Shown piece after piece: positions 1-11,126 of a DNA stretch of 64,000 nucleotides. Below the pieces are notes generated by a model. That model did not search any database, was not told the DNA's origin, and was given only the letters and a program-made list of their open reading frames with translations. The DNA lies in NCBI GenBank assembly GCA_905178155.1, contig CAJINV010000003.1:4623863-4687862 (forward strand). Direction: 5' to 3'. The stretch is from Amoebophrya sp. A120 (Eukaryota > Sar > Dinophyceae > Syndiniales > Amoebophryaceae). Within the stretch, counting starts at the first letter, position 1. Each line of letters begins with the position of its first letter. Made by a program: the position numbers and the translations under genes.

Positions 1-480
1 TCCGGTAATTCAAAGCCACAGAGACTAGCAGAAAGTGGTTAGTTGCTTTTTTGGAAAAATGTAAACCATCTTGACGACGACCGTGATGGAACGAGCTGCC
101 TCGCCCCAGCAAGATCATCGACTTATAGTCTCCCCTTGTTGTTCTGTGTCTTGATTTCAAAGACGCTGCTGTCCACGATTCTAGTTCTTGCTGCTCGTCT
201 AAAACAAAAAGACTACTGCAGCGCACAGAGGCTTTTGGCAAGCTAGTCTCAAGATCATCTTTCCTTTTTCTACAAAGATCGCTTTCGTTTGTTTTTGAGC
301 CACCGCGCCGGCACTCCAAAGCTCGGCACTGCGACTGGCGATAAGTAGCGCGAGCTATTTCTCCATTTTTCTGGATCTTTTCTCTTTCCAAAGTGAACAT
401 CTCGCTTTGAGACCAAACATACGGATAGTAGCATTTTCCTGGTACTTTGCTTAGTGCAGGCGGCAGATTAGTAGCAACAT

Positions 481-1011
481 ATGTCGACTTTCACTGCGTC
501 ATCATCACTAGCCATAGTGCCAAGAGCCGCAGACGCAAAAGGCAGAGGAGAGAGAGAGCACGCGCTCGACCCTATTCAAAAAAAAAAGAAAAGATCGCAA
601 AAGAAAGTAAAGAAAACCCCAAAAGCGACACAGATTGGGAGCCGAGTCTCCGGGGTCATAGAAACAAAAAAAAAAGAAATCGACAAAGAGAGGAGACGAA
701 GCTGCAGGTGGTTGGACGACCTGGACATAACTTCGGTTCCCCAGGAAGTTCAGCGGCGTCTAGGTTACCGGGCTACGACATTTTGTTGTAGCTTGTCTGG
801 TTCTCCGGAACCTAAGGTCTTGCGTTTCTGCCTGACTTCGAAAGATCTCACGCTGAGATACTTCCCGAAGGTTAGTCGGGGGCTGAACAGGCAGCAAGCC
901 GCTGACCTGTTCTGTACGCCATTGCTGATGAGGTGGTTGCTTTGGCTGACTCCAATTGCGAGGCCGGTCACCGCTAAATCGGGTGGTGCCTCGCCTTGCA
1001 AGATGTTTTAG
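481..1011 (+). CDS. possible lysine-rich ORF, doubtful
   Basis: This is a 176-codon open frame from an ATG at 481. It has a basic, low-complexity N-terminal third rich in Lys, Arg and Gln, and a C-terminal part with no recognisable domain. I do not recognise it. It could be a short gene, an exon, or leader sequence upstream of the membrane-protein gene at 1265. Reading frames in the other phases overlap it, and the A-rich runs at 577-600 and 660-680 would favour a chance Lys-rich ORF. The remainder of bases 1-1264 holds no other supportable gene. Confidence 0.2.
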   Translation: MSTFTASSSLAIVPRAADAKGRGEREHALDPIQKKKKRSQKKVKKTPKATQIGSRVSGVIETKKKEIDKERRRSCRWLDDLDITSVPQEVQRRLGYRATTFCCSLSGSPEPKVLRFCLTSKDLTLRYFPKVSRGLNRQQAADLFCTPLLMRWLLWLTPIARPVTAKSGGASPCKMF

Positions 1012-1264
1012 AGTTTCGCTCTGAAACAGACATTTACTCGCAGAAAACTCGACAGTGCCCAGACAGTTTCTCGCCCACCTAGAGGCGAACACACATGTTG
1101 ATTTCAAAGACGCAGTCGTCCGCGAAAAAAAGTTTGGTTCCTCTACAGTGTACATCACTCGTAATTGCCGAGTCTAAACAAACGATGCTATCAGTATGCA
1201 TGCTTCGAGGTCAGTTCCTTGTGGATAAAGTCAAAAAGAAAACGCGGAGGAGTGGCGTAAAAAT

Positions 1265-1747
1265 ATGGGTGCCGAAGATTTTGATTTCGCGTTGCACGTT
1301 TGCGAGTCGATTGCGTTTACCTTGCACGGTGCGCTCCGCTTGAGTGAACCGTGCACTGGGATCTTTGGAAAATTCATCGCCAAGGATTCGGTGCCCTACC
1401 CGAATATCTTTTTCCCGATTGTTGGGTTAATCTCTCTTGTTGTGTCAGTGGTAAACATCGTGTGCAGTGGCAGCGACACGATCATCCTCGCCGTTCAGGC
1501 GTACGTTGTCGCATGGCACTCTGCGGCAGCGTTCACGCATATCAGAATAGGCGATCCGATTTTTGTCACCGGAGTGCCCGGTGTCTTCGTCGTGATGGCG
1601 TTCACGATAAGCGGTTTGCGTGCAGGCTGGGTGTCAGCGTGTGCCGGAACGGTCTTGTTCGGAGGCATCGGAGTCGTGTCTGCCAGTGCTGTTGTCAAGC
1701 GACCAACCGTGGCGCTGCACGATGCTCTTCTTCCTCGAGAGGATTGA
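1265..1747 (+). CDS. small four-helix membrane protein, unknown
   Basis: A single-exon, 160-residue protein starting at the ATG at 1265. About four hydrophobic segments are visible, near residues 48-67, 72-91, 103-121 and 124-144, with a short soluble N-terminus rich in acidic residues. The size and helix spacing recall small DoxX-like or similar four-helix membrane proteins, but no diagnostic motif is visible, so the family is unassigned. It would sit in a membrane; which one cannot be told. No signal peptide is obvious. The gene is not closely linked to its neighbours (about 0.95 kb to the next ATG). Confidence 0.6.
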   Translation: MGAEDFDFALHVCESIAFTLHGALRLSEPCTGIFGKFIAKDSVPYPNIFFPIVGLISLVVSVVNIVCSGSDTIILAVQAYVVAWHSAAAFTHIRIGDPIFVTGVPGVFVVMAFTISGLRAGWVSACAGTVLFGGIGVVSASAVVKRPTVALHDALLPRED

Positions 1748-2698
1748 AGATGCTGGAGAGGCATTGCAACGCGAAAGTTTCGGCTTTTCAGCGTCACGTA
1801 TTTGTATGCATACTTTCAATGGCCCCTATATGTCTGCGTGCTTCTTCTATTCAGAACATGATGAAATTTCCGACTTCTCAATGTTTACACTTTGTGTATG
1901 ATAATGATCGCAATCGCACCCTTCAACCACTCTACGCAGCCGCGTGGAAATGCCTGCTCTCATCGATGTGTTCTGGCTGTTGGTCCTCAGCATTGTTATG
2001 CCATTTTTTTGCTGTTTGGGCTGTCGTTGTTGCAGAGAAGTTATTGTTTATTTCGCGGAACAGAATCGAGAAGCTGAACCTGTCTCAAGTTCGCTCTGCA
2101 AGCTGGGAATCTAGCAAGTATCGTTCGCGTACGTGTTACGTTTACCGTGGTTCGTTTAAAGGTATCTTCCACCCCGGTCGTCCACACGTTTCATTTTCGT
2201 TCAAAAAAAAACTGCATCGTACTTTAATTATTCCTTTACTCTCATCGTGATCTTCGTATCCTGTCAGGTTCGATTGCACAAGTGATTCAAGTATTTGCCA
2301 TACTGCGCTCAAATGTTCGCCGAGTGAATTTTTTCAACCACTTTGCAGTTTATTTCCCCCACGAAGCTATGCGTTTACTGCCCGAAGTTGTACTTGTTTC
2401 ATTCTGCTAGTAGTTGTAGACCTTTATGTTCCTTTTTATTGCTTTTCCTCGCACACCAAGCTGCTAGGGCTCCACTTTTTCATTTATAGTGCCACTGATC
2501 GTGTAAAAAGTAAGAATCCTCAAGGTGTAGTAAGTGTGGCGCAAGATTCGTTCTTCACGGAACAATAAACTAGAAATAAGCAGGGACTTCTACGTGACGC
2601 ACGAATTGTAGCTGGCCTTTCTCCTTTCACGTTGTGATCAATCCGCAGACCGCTGCCACAGGAACCGAGACGGAAACTTGCAGTGCGGAGTGGGTCGT
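1748..2698. other. intergenic, no gene seen
   Basis: Frames open here overlap the 3' part of the membrane-protein gene out of phase or are T-rich and start without ATG. I see no conserved protein, RNA gene or repeat. Confidence 0.5.
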
Positions 2699-3997
2699 AT
2701 GAAGGGCGATGATGACCACGCGGACGTGGTTTCCGTCTTGGAGCGCGCCTACGCGGGGGCGGGCGGAGGCGTGCGCAACGAAATCTCGGGGTTTGTGTTC
2801 GACCGACCCGGGGACGGCTGCCCCTTTGTGGACAGCGGAAATCTGCAGTACGGTGAGGTAACGTTTGAGGGGATGCGGAAGGTCTACAAATACCTGAACC
2901 TGCGCCCTGGCGACACCTTCTACGACCTCGGGTCCGGGGTCGGCAAGCTGCCGCTGTACGTTTTCTTGCGCACCGCTGCGGAAAATTTGTCCCAGTGTTC
3001 CTCGTTCGGCTTGGAGGTGGGCGAGCGGCGCCACGACCTGGCGTGCATGGCCCGAGAACGGCTGCGCAAAATGCTGTCGACTTTCAATCCCTCCTCGGCC
3101 GCGAGTGGTACAACTTCTAGTAGCCCTGCGTGGATGGAGAGCTGTTCGAGTCTTCTCGACAAGTGCCCGGATCTCACCTCCGAGCGGGTGAAGTCCGGTT
3201 GCAAATTCTACCTCCAGGACATCAGCACGCAGCGCTACGACGACGCAAACGTAGTGGTCCTGAGCAACCTTCTGATGGATGGCGGCATTCAAAAGAAGAC
3301 GCTGGAGCAGCTTCTGCGGTGTCGCTCGTTCCGCCGCCTGCTCACGGTCCGAGTCGTGCACCACCCGCGACTAAAGCTGAAGACGTGTGTGCATGTCGAG
3401 TGCACGTGGGCGAAGATCTGTTCCTGGCACGTCTACGACGTGCTGCCGCCGAGCGGCATCAGTTTCGCGCTCCCGTCCTCGCTTCCCGCCGCCCTGCTGA
3501 AGCACAGCCGTGCAGGAAGCGGCAGTAACGCCATGCTGGGTGCTGGAACTAGCGGTGCTTCCAAAATAAATGCAGTAGTTGTAGAGGATGTGGCCGAAAA
3601 TGGAAATGCTGATGCGCCTTTGGAGCTTCTTCTATCTGAGACCTCCGGAGCGGCCGCGGGCGGAGTTACAGCCGTCCCGCTGGTATTCCCCACCGTGCTG
3701 GCGGGGAGAACGACAGGCTCTTTTCGGAGTCGGTCCAAACCTGAACTGCCGTCCCGACAAACGGTGAGTACCCGACTTGCAGCGGTCGCAAAAACCCTGC
3801 CGCAGACATTACAGCACAAAGCCGCGGCGACTGCCAGCAAACCTGCCGCGCGTGCTTTCGCTGCACTGCGAGCAGCTTCCCTGTTGGCATCGTCGGCCCA
3901 GCCTGTGGATCCGGACGCTCCACCGCGATACATGCGTGCCCGCACCGGCGCAAGTCGTACAGAGCGACCCTGTGATGTGCGACTCGTGACAAAGTAA
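2699..3997 (+). CDS. DOT1-like SAM-dependent methyltransferase
   Basis: A single-exon, 432-residue protein; the first ATG of the frame is at 2699. The SAM-binding motif I is clear (DLGSGVG at about residues 76-82), preceded by YGEV near residue 51. This is the same order as the YGE...DLGSGVG block of DOT1 histone H3K79 methyltransferases. A motif IV-like stretch follows near residue 180 (DANVVVLSN). The expected role is transfer of a methyl group from SAM to a protein lysine, in the nucleus if it is a true DOT1. The C-terminal 170 residues are Ala/Ser/Arg-rich and probably disordered. What I see is the Rossmann SAM site; the DOT1 assignment comes from family similarity, and another class I methyltransferase is possible. 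Confidence 0.7.
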   Translation: MKGDDDHADVVSVLERAYAGAGGGVRNEISGFVFDRPGDGCPFVDSGNLQYGEVTFEGMRKVYKYLNLRPGDTFYDLGSGVGKLPLYVFLRTAAENLSQCSSFGLEVGERRHDLACMARERLRKMLSTFNPSSAASGTTSSSPAWMESCSSLLDKCPDLTSERVKSGCKFYLQDISTQRYDDANVVVLSNLLMDGGIQKKTLEQLLRCRSFRRLLTVRVVHHPRLKLKTCVHVECTWAKICSWHVYDVLPPSGISFALPSSLPAALLKHSRAGSGSNAMLGAGTSGASKINAVVVEDVAENGNADAPLELLLSETSGAAAGGVTAVPLVFPTVLAGRTTGSFRSRSKPELPSRQTVSTRLAAVAKTLPQTLQHKAAATASKPAARAFAALRAASLLASSAQPVDPDAPPRYMRARTGASRTERPCDVRLVTK

Positions 3998-5470
3998 CCG
4001 CCCCTTCAAAGGAGTAGAGACGGCACCTGCACATTATTCGCCGTCGGTCAACATGGGGTAGAATGAATTGAGACAGGAGGTCTTCTTCAATCTCTTCAAG
4101 CAGGATGTTTTCTTTTCCAATTCAGTGCAGTTAGCATCATTCAAGAAGAAGCTGTATGTAGGCTTCTATGCATAATTGCTGAGAAGATCCGCTCAGCGTC
4201 AAGCTTATGTCCTCGTAAAAATCAAAAGCTGTCTTGTTTTTATCCAAAAGTAAGGCGATCACACATTCGTGTCTTGGACAGAGTAAGTTGTAAGTTGTAG
4301 TTACATACATATCTAGTATGCATCCAAGTTATTACTTAGTAGCAGTGTCCCTGTGTCTGTTGTGTAAAAAGAGAACACTAAGTAGTATGAAATGGTAGCG
4401 CGTCCCAAATTTTGTTTGGGTCGTGTTACGAGACATATTGGTGTAGAAGTACCCCACATTTTTTATGTTGCATTATTTTCGGATTCTTCCCGATCCTGAT
4501 GCTTTCCCCCAACCCCGCGGTTAACGCTCTTCAAACACTGATACGGACGATTCTCTGGTCTCATACCAGAGTTACCGTAGTAAAAAACCAATCAGAGCAC
4601 GAGCAGTAGCTGCCTGAGAAAAAAAGTACAGTGGCATGGCGAGTTGCGACCCAGCAGGAGTGAAAGTTCTTCCCCTGATGTTATGCAACTAGTTATGTGA
4701 AAATCAAAATCGTGAATGTGCATGTGTCGGTCTTTTTCGTTTTCTTTCCCCAGGAACCGTGTCGGTTCGCAAATCGTTTTGTGCTCTTGCTCCAGTCGAG
4801 ACGGAGACTACGGTCGGTACCTACTTAGATGTCGGTCATCGTAGCCGGCGTGGTACGCGTTTGCACGTGGCAGATACCGATACGTACACGTTCGTGTTTT
4901 TGCGAGCAGCGGACACGTTCTCGTTCAGCTTCTGATACTAGACAGTGGTTTCGGTTCGTCAATGTCGTCAGATTATTTCTTCGCTTTCGTCCGTCCATAG
5001 CTCACTGCCCTCTCGACCTCGAGTTTTCGTTCCTGCGACACACAGTCTAGGGGCTTCACGACGTTGTTGTACTAACTGTTTTTGTCGCGAGTACTCGTTG
5101 CTTTAACCCTGCAGCTGTGTGCATGCATCATCATCATACTAACTTGTCCACTCATCATCTCTTATTTGACAAACTGCAGCAGGAAACTCTCCACCATCCA
5201 CCTGTTGAACCCATTTCTTTTTTTAGAAATGCAAAACTGTACATACTCAATTATAGTAGCCCCAAAAATTTCCTCTACGCAAGTTTTTCATGGTTTGTTT
5301 TGATTCCGTATCTCCAACTGGCATGAACTGTTGCAGCGCATCACCTCGCGGCTGGTGCTCGCTTGCTTTTGTGCGCGCATCAAAGTCTATCATAGCTACA
5401 GTTACATGCTTCGTGAAACATTTTTCTGTAGCCGCGCGTGATTAAAAGGAGAAAGCTCGAACACAGCGCA
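3998..5470. other. intergenic, no gene seen
   Basis: About 1.5 kb with only short, non-conserved frames. No tRNA, repeat or clear regulatory element was recognised. Confidence 0.5.
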
Positions 5471-7488
5471 ATGACGCAACAAGCCAGGGCCTTTTGCTTC
5501 GTAGTGGCACAAGTCGTGCCACGAAACCTCGTGGATGCGTTCACGTTTGTGAAGGTACCGGGAACGGCCAGTACGCACGTCCACAGTGTGGCAGTGAGCA
5601 AACGCGGGAGAGCCTCCGCTGCCGAACAAGGTATGAATTAGCGTCTTAACTCTGGTGCGACACCTGGTAGTAAGTGGCTAGGGCAGCAGTAATCTCAAGT
5701 TTTCGGTCTTCCCTGCAGCCGAAAAAAAAACTTATAGGATGTAGGCAAGGGTTCTTTTTTTTTTGGAACAATCAGCATGCTTGCAATTTTTTTGTTTCTC
5801 TTCGAACTTTTTCAGAACATTTTCCAATTGCTTGCATTTTCACAGGTCAGATAACCGGGAATGACGAGCGTAGCCTCGCAATATCTGTGGCGCAGCAACA
5901 GCTTCGGGAGGTGGAGACGGGAATCTGTAGACCACTGTCGGGGGCGGACGACAAGACCAAGGGCGAGTGCGTGGACAGACTGCGCTCCCTTCTCGAGGGC
6001 GACCCTCTGCGAGACAGTAATGGTGTTCCTCCTGCGGGCTTGTGCGCCTTGGCCTCTAAAGTACCAACGTCAGGAAATAAAGGCTATGGCCCTGGAAATA
6101 AATCTACGTGCTTGAGTACAACTCTTGAAGGATGCTGTGAGTGGTTTCCGGAACCAGCGCCGGGGGAAAGCGGAGGCTGCGCAACGAAGGTCGGCGCTCC
6201 TGCCGATCCTTCCTGCAGTTACGTGAAGACAGAATATCCCTGTGCAAAGACTTACCGAACCCCCCGACAGTGCATCGGGCTGGACACCCATTCTCAGGAG
6301 GCCGGAGCGTGCTGCGCATGGGACGAAAGCATTCCAGCGGACTCATGTCGGGCGATCGCGATTCCCAACCATGACCAAGAGGAAGAGTGCATGCGAAATG
6401 AATGTGTCTCAGAAACCGATGCTGAAGTCGGGTTCGATGAAAGCATGGCATGGTACACGAAAAAAATGACGCCGCTAGCGGACCCCGCGAGTACAGACGA
6501 AGCAACCCGCGTACAAACGTGCTGCCACAAGCCGGAAAACGCGGCAGCATATACTTGTCCCACAACCACTACGACGAGAAAACCGAACTCCGCGAAAGAA
6601 CGCGCACCCGAAAAATCAGTCGAGGATCTACTAGGACTGGGTGGAAAGCACCATCCCGCTTCGCCGCCCCCGGAAGAATTTTTGCAGAGCAGCGACGAAA
6701 GTACATCGTCAACAACTCCGAAACCCAAGCCGACTCACGGGCTCTGTCTGACCTGCACCAAGTCATCGGGGTTTGAAGGGGGGCCCGGCCTGTTGATAGC
6801 CATGGAGCTGTTGGCCACCGCTGCGATTCTGGGACTGACCGGCACCATCGTGGGGTTAGTAGTGTGTTGCTGCCTGCCATTCGAAGGCTCGGGCAGCGGC
6901 GTCTCGACAGTGAGCTCCCAAAGGGGCGGTGTCAGTAATATCAATAAAAGCGACGCGGCGAACCGGTCGGCCGCGATCAATAAAAGCGACGCAGCAAACC
7001 GGTCGGCGGCGGGGAAGAAGAGCGTAGCGGAGGCGGGGAAGAAGAGCGTAGCGGAGAAGAGTACTAAGCCCTCCCCGCCGACAGAAGGGAAAGAGGACCC
7101 GGTGGAGGCGGCCGCGAAGGATGGGGATGCCGCGCCCGCAGCGGCTCCCGCGGGGGGTAGCAAGAAAAGCGCAGGCGCAACAAAGGGGGAGGACAAGGCG
7201 CTCGCGCGCAAGAAAAGCGCGGCTGCGAGCAACACTGCGTCCGCCGCCGCAGTAGCAGCTGGAGAAGCGTCTGCGAGCTCCCGGGACTTGCCTTTACCCG
7301 GGCCAGCAAGCTCCTCGCGGGCACCGAAAGTCATCGGCCTAGGCGGCACGGGCGGAATGAAGCCGGAGGATTACAATGCCCAATTACTTGCGGCCCAAAA
7401 CAGAGCCCAACTCCGACGGCAGACTTCTTCTGCACAGGCACAAGCGGCCGCGGCCCGGGGTGCAGCTGCTCTGGAGGGCAAGCAGTAA
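5471..7488 (+). CDS. Cys-rich single-pass membrane protein
   Basis: Two exons, 5471-5630 and 5846-7488, joined by a GT-AG intron (GTATGA...TTTCACAG) in phase 1, give about 600 residues. The first ATG of exon 1 is at 5471. The ectodomain holds many cysteines in spaced pairs (for example GCC and ACC motifs), then a Thr-rich stretch (PTTTTT) and a Pro/Ser-rich stalk. One strong membrane helix follows (about residues 368-395 of the spliced protein), ending in CCC, which may be palmitoylated. The cytoplasmic tail is Ala/Lys/Ser-rich, with two copies of an 11-residue repeat (NKSDAANRSAA) and two of GKKSVAE. The layout suggests a surface receptor or adhesin-like protein. The family is unknown. Exon 1 has only a weak hydrophobic start, so an upstream exon with a signal peptide may be missing. 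Confidence 0.65.
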
Positions 7489-8374
7489 GGGACCGGGCCT
7501 GCGCTTGAGTAGGGAGGCCGTTGACGACAGAGTGGGAAACACGACTTATAAACTTAGGTTCCATTTTTATTTAAGGAGCAGATGATTTTGAATTTCGATT
7601 CCCCCCGTCCCGAGCAAGATATGTCGGATAAGACTCCATAGCTGTTTCCGTGCTCTGAGTACTTGAGCCAAAAATGCACATCGATGCATACTTTTGGAGT
7701 TCGGTCTCGGTTGCTCACTTTTTGTGTTTTCCCTATACCCGCCCCCTAGAAAAAACATCAGATCTTCATGCATCATTATATCTACTTACGACTACGCCTA
7801 TGCGGCTGAACAAAAAAAAACCATTCGTTTGACGGTGCGTCGAGTACACTGAAGAAAATCGTAAGCGTTGAAGTTGTGACAGAGAGCGTTGCTATGCTCC
7901 GTGCCTCTCGGGTCCTTCGATGGGACTTACGTTGTCGCGTTGTTCTTCCTCGTTTTATTTTCCTTTAGCCGAAGGGAAGTCGAAAACGCAAACGAAGGAC
8001 AGCGGTGGGTAGCTTCTGTTTCATCAGCGAGAAATCAAACGGAGCTCAAAGTTGCTTGTAGTTGAACAGCACCATGAGCGAGGCAAACAAGTGCAGCAGG
8101 AAATGCGTACCGTGACGAACCTGGAACGGGACTGCTCTCCGAGCGGATTGTATGCGATAGTTCGGTATGCAATCGGATTGGTATGATCATGTCACATCCT
8201 GAAGTGCACTTTTCCAAAACTAGATACCAGAAAAGTTATGGAACTACAACCCCGCTATACGCTGCCGCAGCCAAGTTAGCTGAAGACAATTCATAGCATC
8301 GCCGCCGCGACGGGAAGGTGTTGCTGTTATAAGTCAAGTCTAATCCGATCGTAACGGAAGCACGACGCATCAGC
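7489..8374. other. intergenic, no gene seen
   Basis: AT-richer spacer between the surface-protein gene and the TEX9 gene. No ORF with ATG and conserved content, and no repeat, was recognised. Confidence 0.5.
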
Positions 8375-10262
8375 ATGGCGCCTCCCGATCAGAGCACGAA
8401 CCCTCCGCCCAGCTGCCTGCCCAGCGATGCCTTTTCGCATTTCCAACAGCGTGAGGCGCAGTTGTTGCAGTACAATGAGGAGCTGGAGCGTGAGAAGAAT
8501 CGGGCCATTTCCAAAGCGCAGGAGGCGATGCGAGACGTGGAAAATTTGGATTTCAAGAACTACCAGCCATCTTTTCTCAAGAGTAAAGCCATGCAACCCC
8601 TGATCGATGCGACCAGTGGGGATTACCACCTAACAGATCCTGGTATGTGGTTATGCTTCGATAGCACAGAGACAGATTCATGATTTAGTGTTTGCTCGCG
8701 TGCGGAAAAGAAACCTGCAGTATTGGCACATTCCTTCGGCCTTTTACGGGACTCGAGCCACTCTTTTCTGACTGCTTGGTCGTCCAAGGTCGAAGTTACT
8801 TATCTTGTTCGGGCGTTGGGTCCCAGAAAAGCTTTCTGTTGACGTGAAAAAATTTAATACAGCTCTTTCGCATGCACGTAACGCCGAGGCCGAGCCTGCT
8901 CCTGTGCCACTTCAAACCGTTAAGGAACCTCCACCACCGGCCGTCGCGGATTTGCAACCGGCAATCGCAACCAAAACCAAGCTCGTGCACCCCATGGCTT
9001 CCGCAAACGAAGTCGAAACACTCCAAAGTACTTAACACAAATATTGCCTGGCACACAAGCAAATGTTGGCCACATCATGATTATTCAACCGCAGGGATGA
9101 AACAAGGTTCTCTTGCAACTGGTATTATGTGCTTTCGAAATCTGTACTGTAAACTTACTGACACTAGCAGGCAGCGATGCTTCCCACGTCGACCACATCG
9201 AATGATGGTCGAAGGAATGCTATGTAGTAGGTTTGTTTTTTTTCGAAAAATTCCAGATACCATTCGCTTCCAGAAGGCACGAATTATCGCTCTCCAAGAG
9301 GAACTCGACAAGGGGATTAAGCAGCTTACGCAGCGCGATGGGGACAATAACCAGCTGCGGGCAGACAACAAAGCTCTCACCGAAGAGAACAAAAGACTAT
9401 CGAGACAACACGTAATCGCGGAGGGGCACCAAGACAAACTCAAGAAGACAGTGGCTTTGCTCGAACAAAAAATTCGCGACTTTGAGAAGGACCTCGGCGA
9501 TGTAAAAAGATAGTCTTGATGATTCTAGCGGGTTCTTCACGTGCGTGCGTAAACAGAGGTGTCGGGGTCTTTTCCTTTCTTTCTCACGCCATTCGCGCGA
9601 GTCATCTATAAATACCCAGCAGTTTCTCTTCCATTCACGACTTTTCTCCTTACGAAAACGAATACAATAAATCACACCTTCAGGCCCGAAAAGAAAATGA
9701 CCAGCTGAGTCTGCAATCGCGGAAACAAGAGCAAGATATCAACAGCAAGGAAGCGCGCGTAAATCGCCTGCTGGAGGACTGCGAGCGATACCGCACCAGT
9801 TTACGCGAACTCCGCAGCCAAGACCAAGACAAAACAAAATCTGACCGCTATCAGTGTGAAAATTGTCCCAGCTACCAACGTGATTTCGCAACTGCGACGA
9901 AAGAACCTCTGAGGTTGGTTTTCGGGCATTCAATTTCAGTGTCACTTTGTTGCTTTTCCTACACGACCGCCGAAGGCGTCGTGGCGCATCATTGATGAAG
10001 AAACATGATGTCATGATTGATGCGTTATGGCTTGGGCAATTTTCGTGTGAATCACGGCAAAGAACTGGATCGGCTGTTGGCGGAGAATCGCAAGATCGAG
10101 CGGCAACGAAACGAACTGGTGGCAGCCTTTAAAAAGCAGATGAAGCTTATTGACATCTTGAAAAAGCAAAGGACGCACCTCGAAGCTGCAAGGGTGCTTT
10201 CTTTTACCGAGGACGAATTTGTGCGTATCCTAGATCTCGGGGACAAACTCGGCTCGGCATAA
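8375..10262 (+). CDS. TEX9: TEX9-like coiled-coil protein
   Basis: Five exons: 8375-8642, 8827-9027, 9257-9501, 9684-9879 and 10063-10262. All joins keep frame with GT-AG borders and give 369 residues, close to the roughly 390 of animal TEX9. The middle is a long coiled coil (LTEENKRL motif). The last exon carries the most conserved part of the family: a Lys/Arg-rich heptad stretch, FKKQMKLIDILKKQ, then EAARVLSFTEDEF near the C-terminus. TEX9 proteins are conserved in ciliated eukaryotes and are linked to centriolar satellites and cilia; the exact biochemical role is not known. The exon 4/5 junction (9879/10063) is the least certain, because several GT and AG choices lie nearby. Confidence 0.85.
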
Positions 10263-11126
10263 TTCGGAACCAGCGCTACCACCTTCAAAGGAAGATAGAG
10301 AATCGCTCAAGTCACAGTGACATATCGAATAGTGAATCACGCAGCTCTCAAGGTTAAAAAACATCAAGGCTTCGTGGAGAGCTGCTGCAGACCGTGTGGC
10401 GTGCCATGTTCCCCCACTGATCCACCCTTGTATGGAAAGTAAGACCTCAGAAGTAAAGTGTCTTCTCGTTGCATCGGAATCGTACTGTCTCTATAATAAA
10501 AGGTGAAGCGCGACTAAAGTGAGACCAAACATGCATACAAGAACGAAGAGTGCTTCAGCATTGATTTCCATGAGAGCCGTTTGATGAAGAAATTTTGCAA
10601 GGACTCCTCGGTAGGACTCGCCGTGCGAGGAACGCCAGCGAGCGTACCGAGAGTTGACGAGAAGGACTTGTTGAAGTATGCGTCAGAGAGACCACAGAGA
10701 GAGCTACTGCACTGCGAGCGACATGAGGCTTTAGCGTTCTCGATAATCGCGTCTCGATGAATGGATCGTCGCAGCAGGCCCGAGGCACCCCAATCAATCC
10801 GCAATTTATTTGATACTTTGTTTATAGAATTAGAAAGGAGGGAATTACAATAGGCCCCACTCGTCGTACACGATCACATTCACACCCCCACCTGCATCTG
10901 AGCGATTCTGTTCGCAACGGTCTTGCACTCGCAAAAAAACCTATCCAAAACCGCATTGGATTCATACCTAGAGAGCCACATCGACTACACTGCCGGTTGT
11001 GCCAGTTGTACCCAGCGAGGCAGCATCCTGATGTTGTCGTTGAAGATGCATCAGCCACCCGCAACCCGCGTGGACGGGGTTTCTGCGAGTGGATAGTAGA
11101 TCGGACACAGAACAACGCAGAGGAGA
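10263..11126. other. intergenic, no gene seen
   Basis: Spacer between TEX9 and the first polycystin. A 96-codon frame on the minus strand (10804-10514) has no recognisable feature and is probably chance. Confidence 0.5.

Noticed and set aside
1351-2250. 299-codon frame overlapping the membrane protein
   Set aside because: It starts out of phase inside the 160-residue gene and continues through T-rich spacer with no motif.
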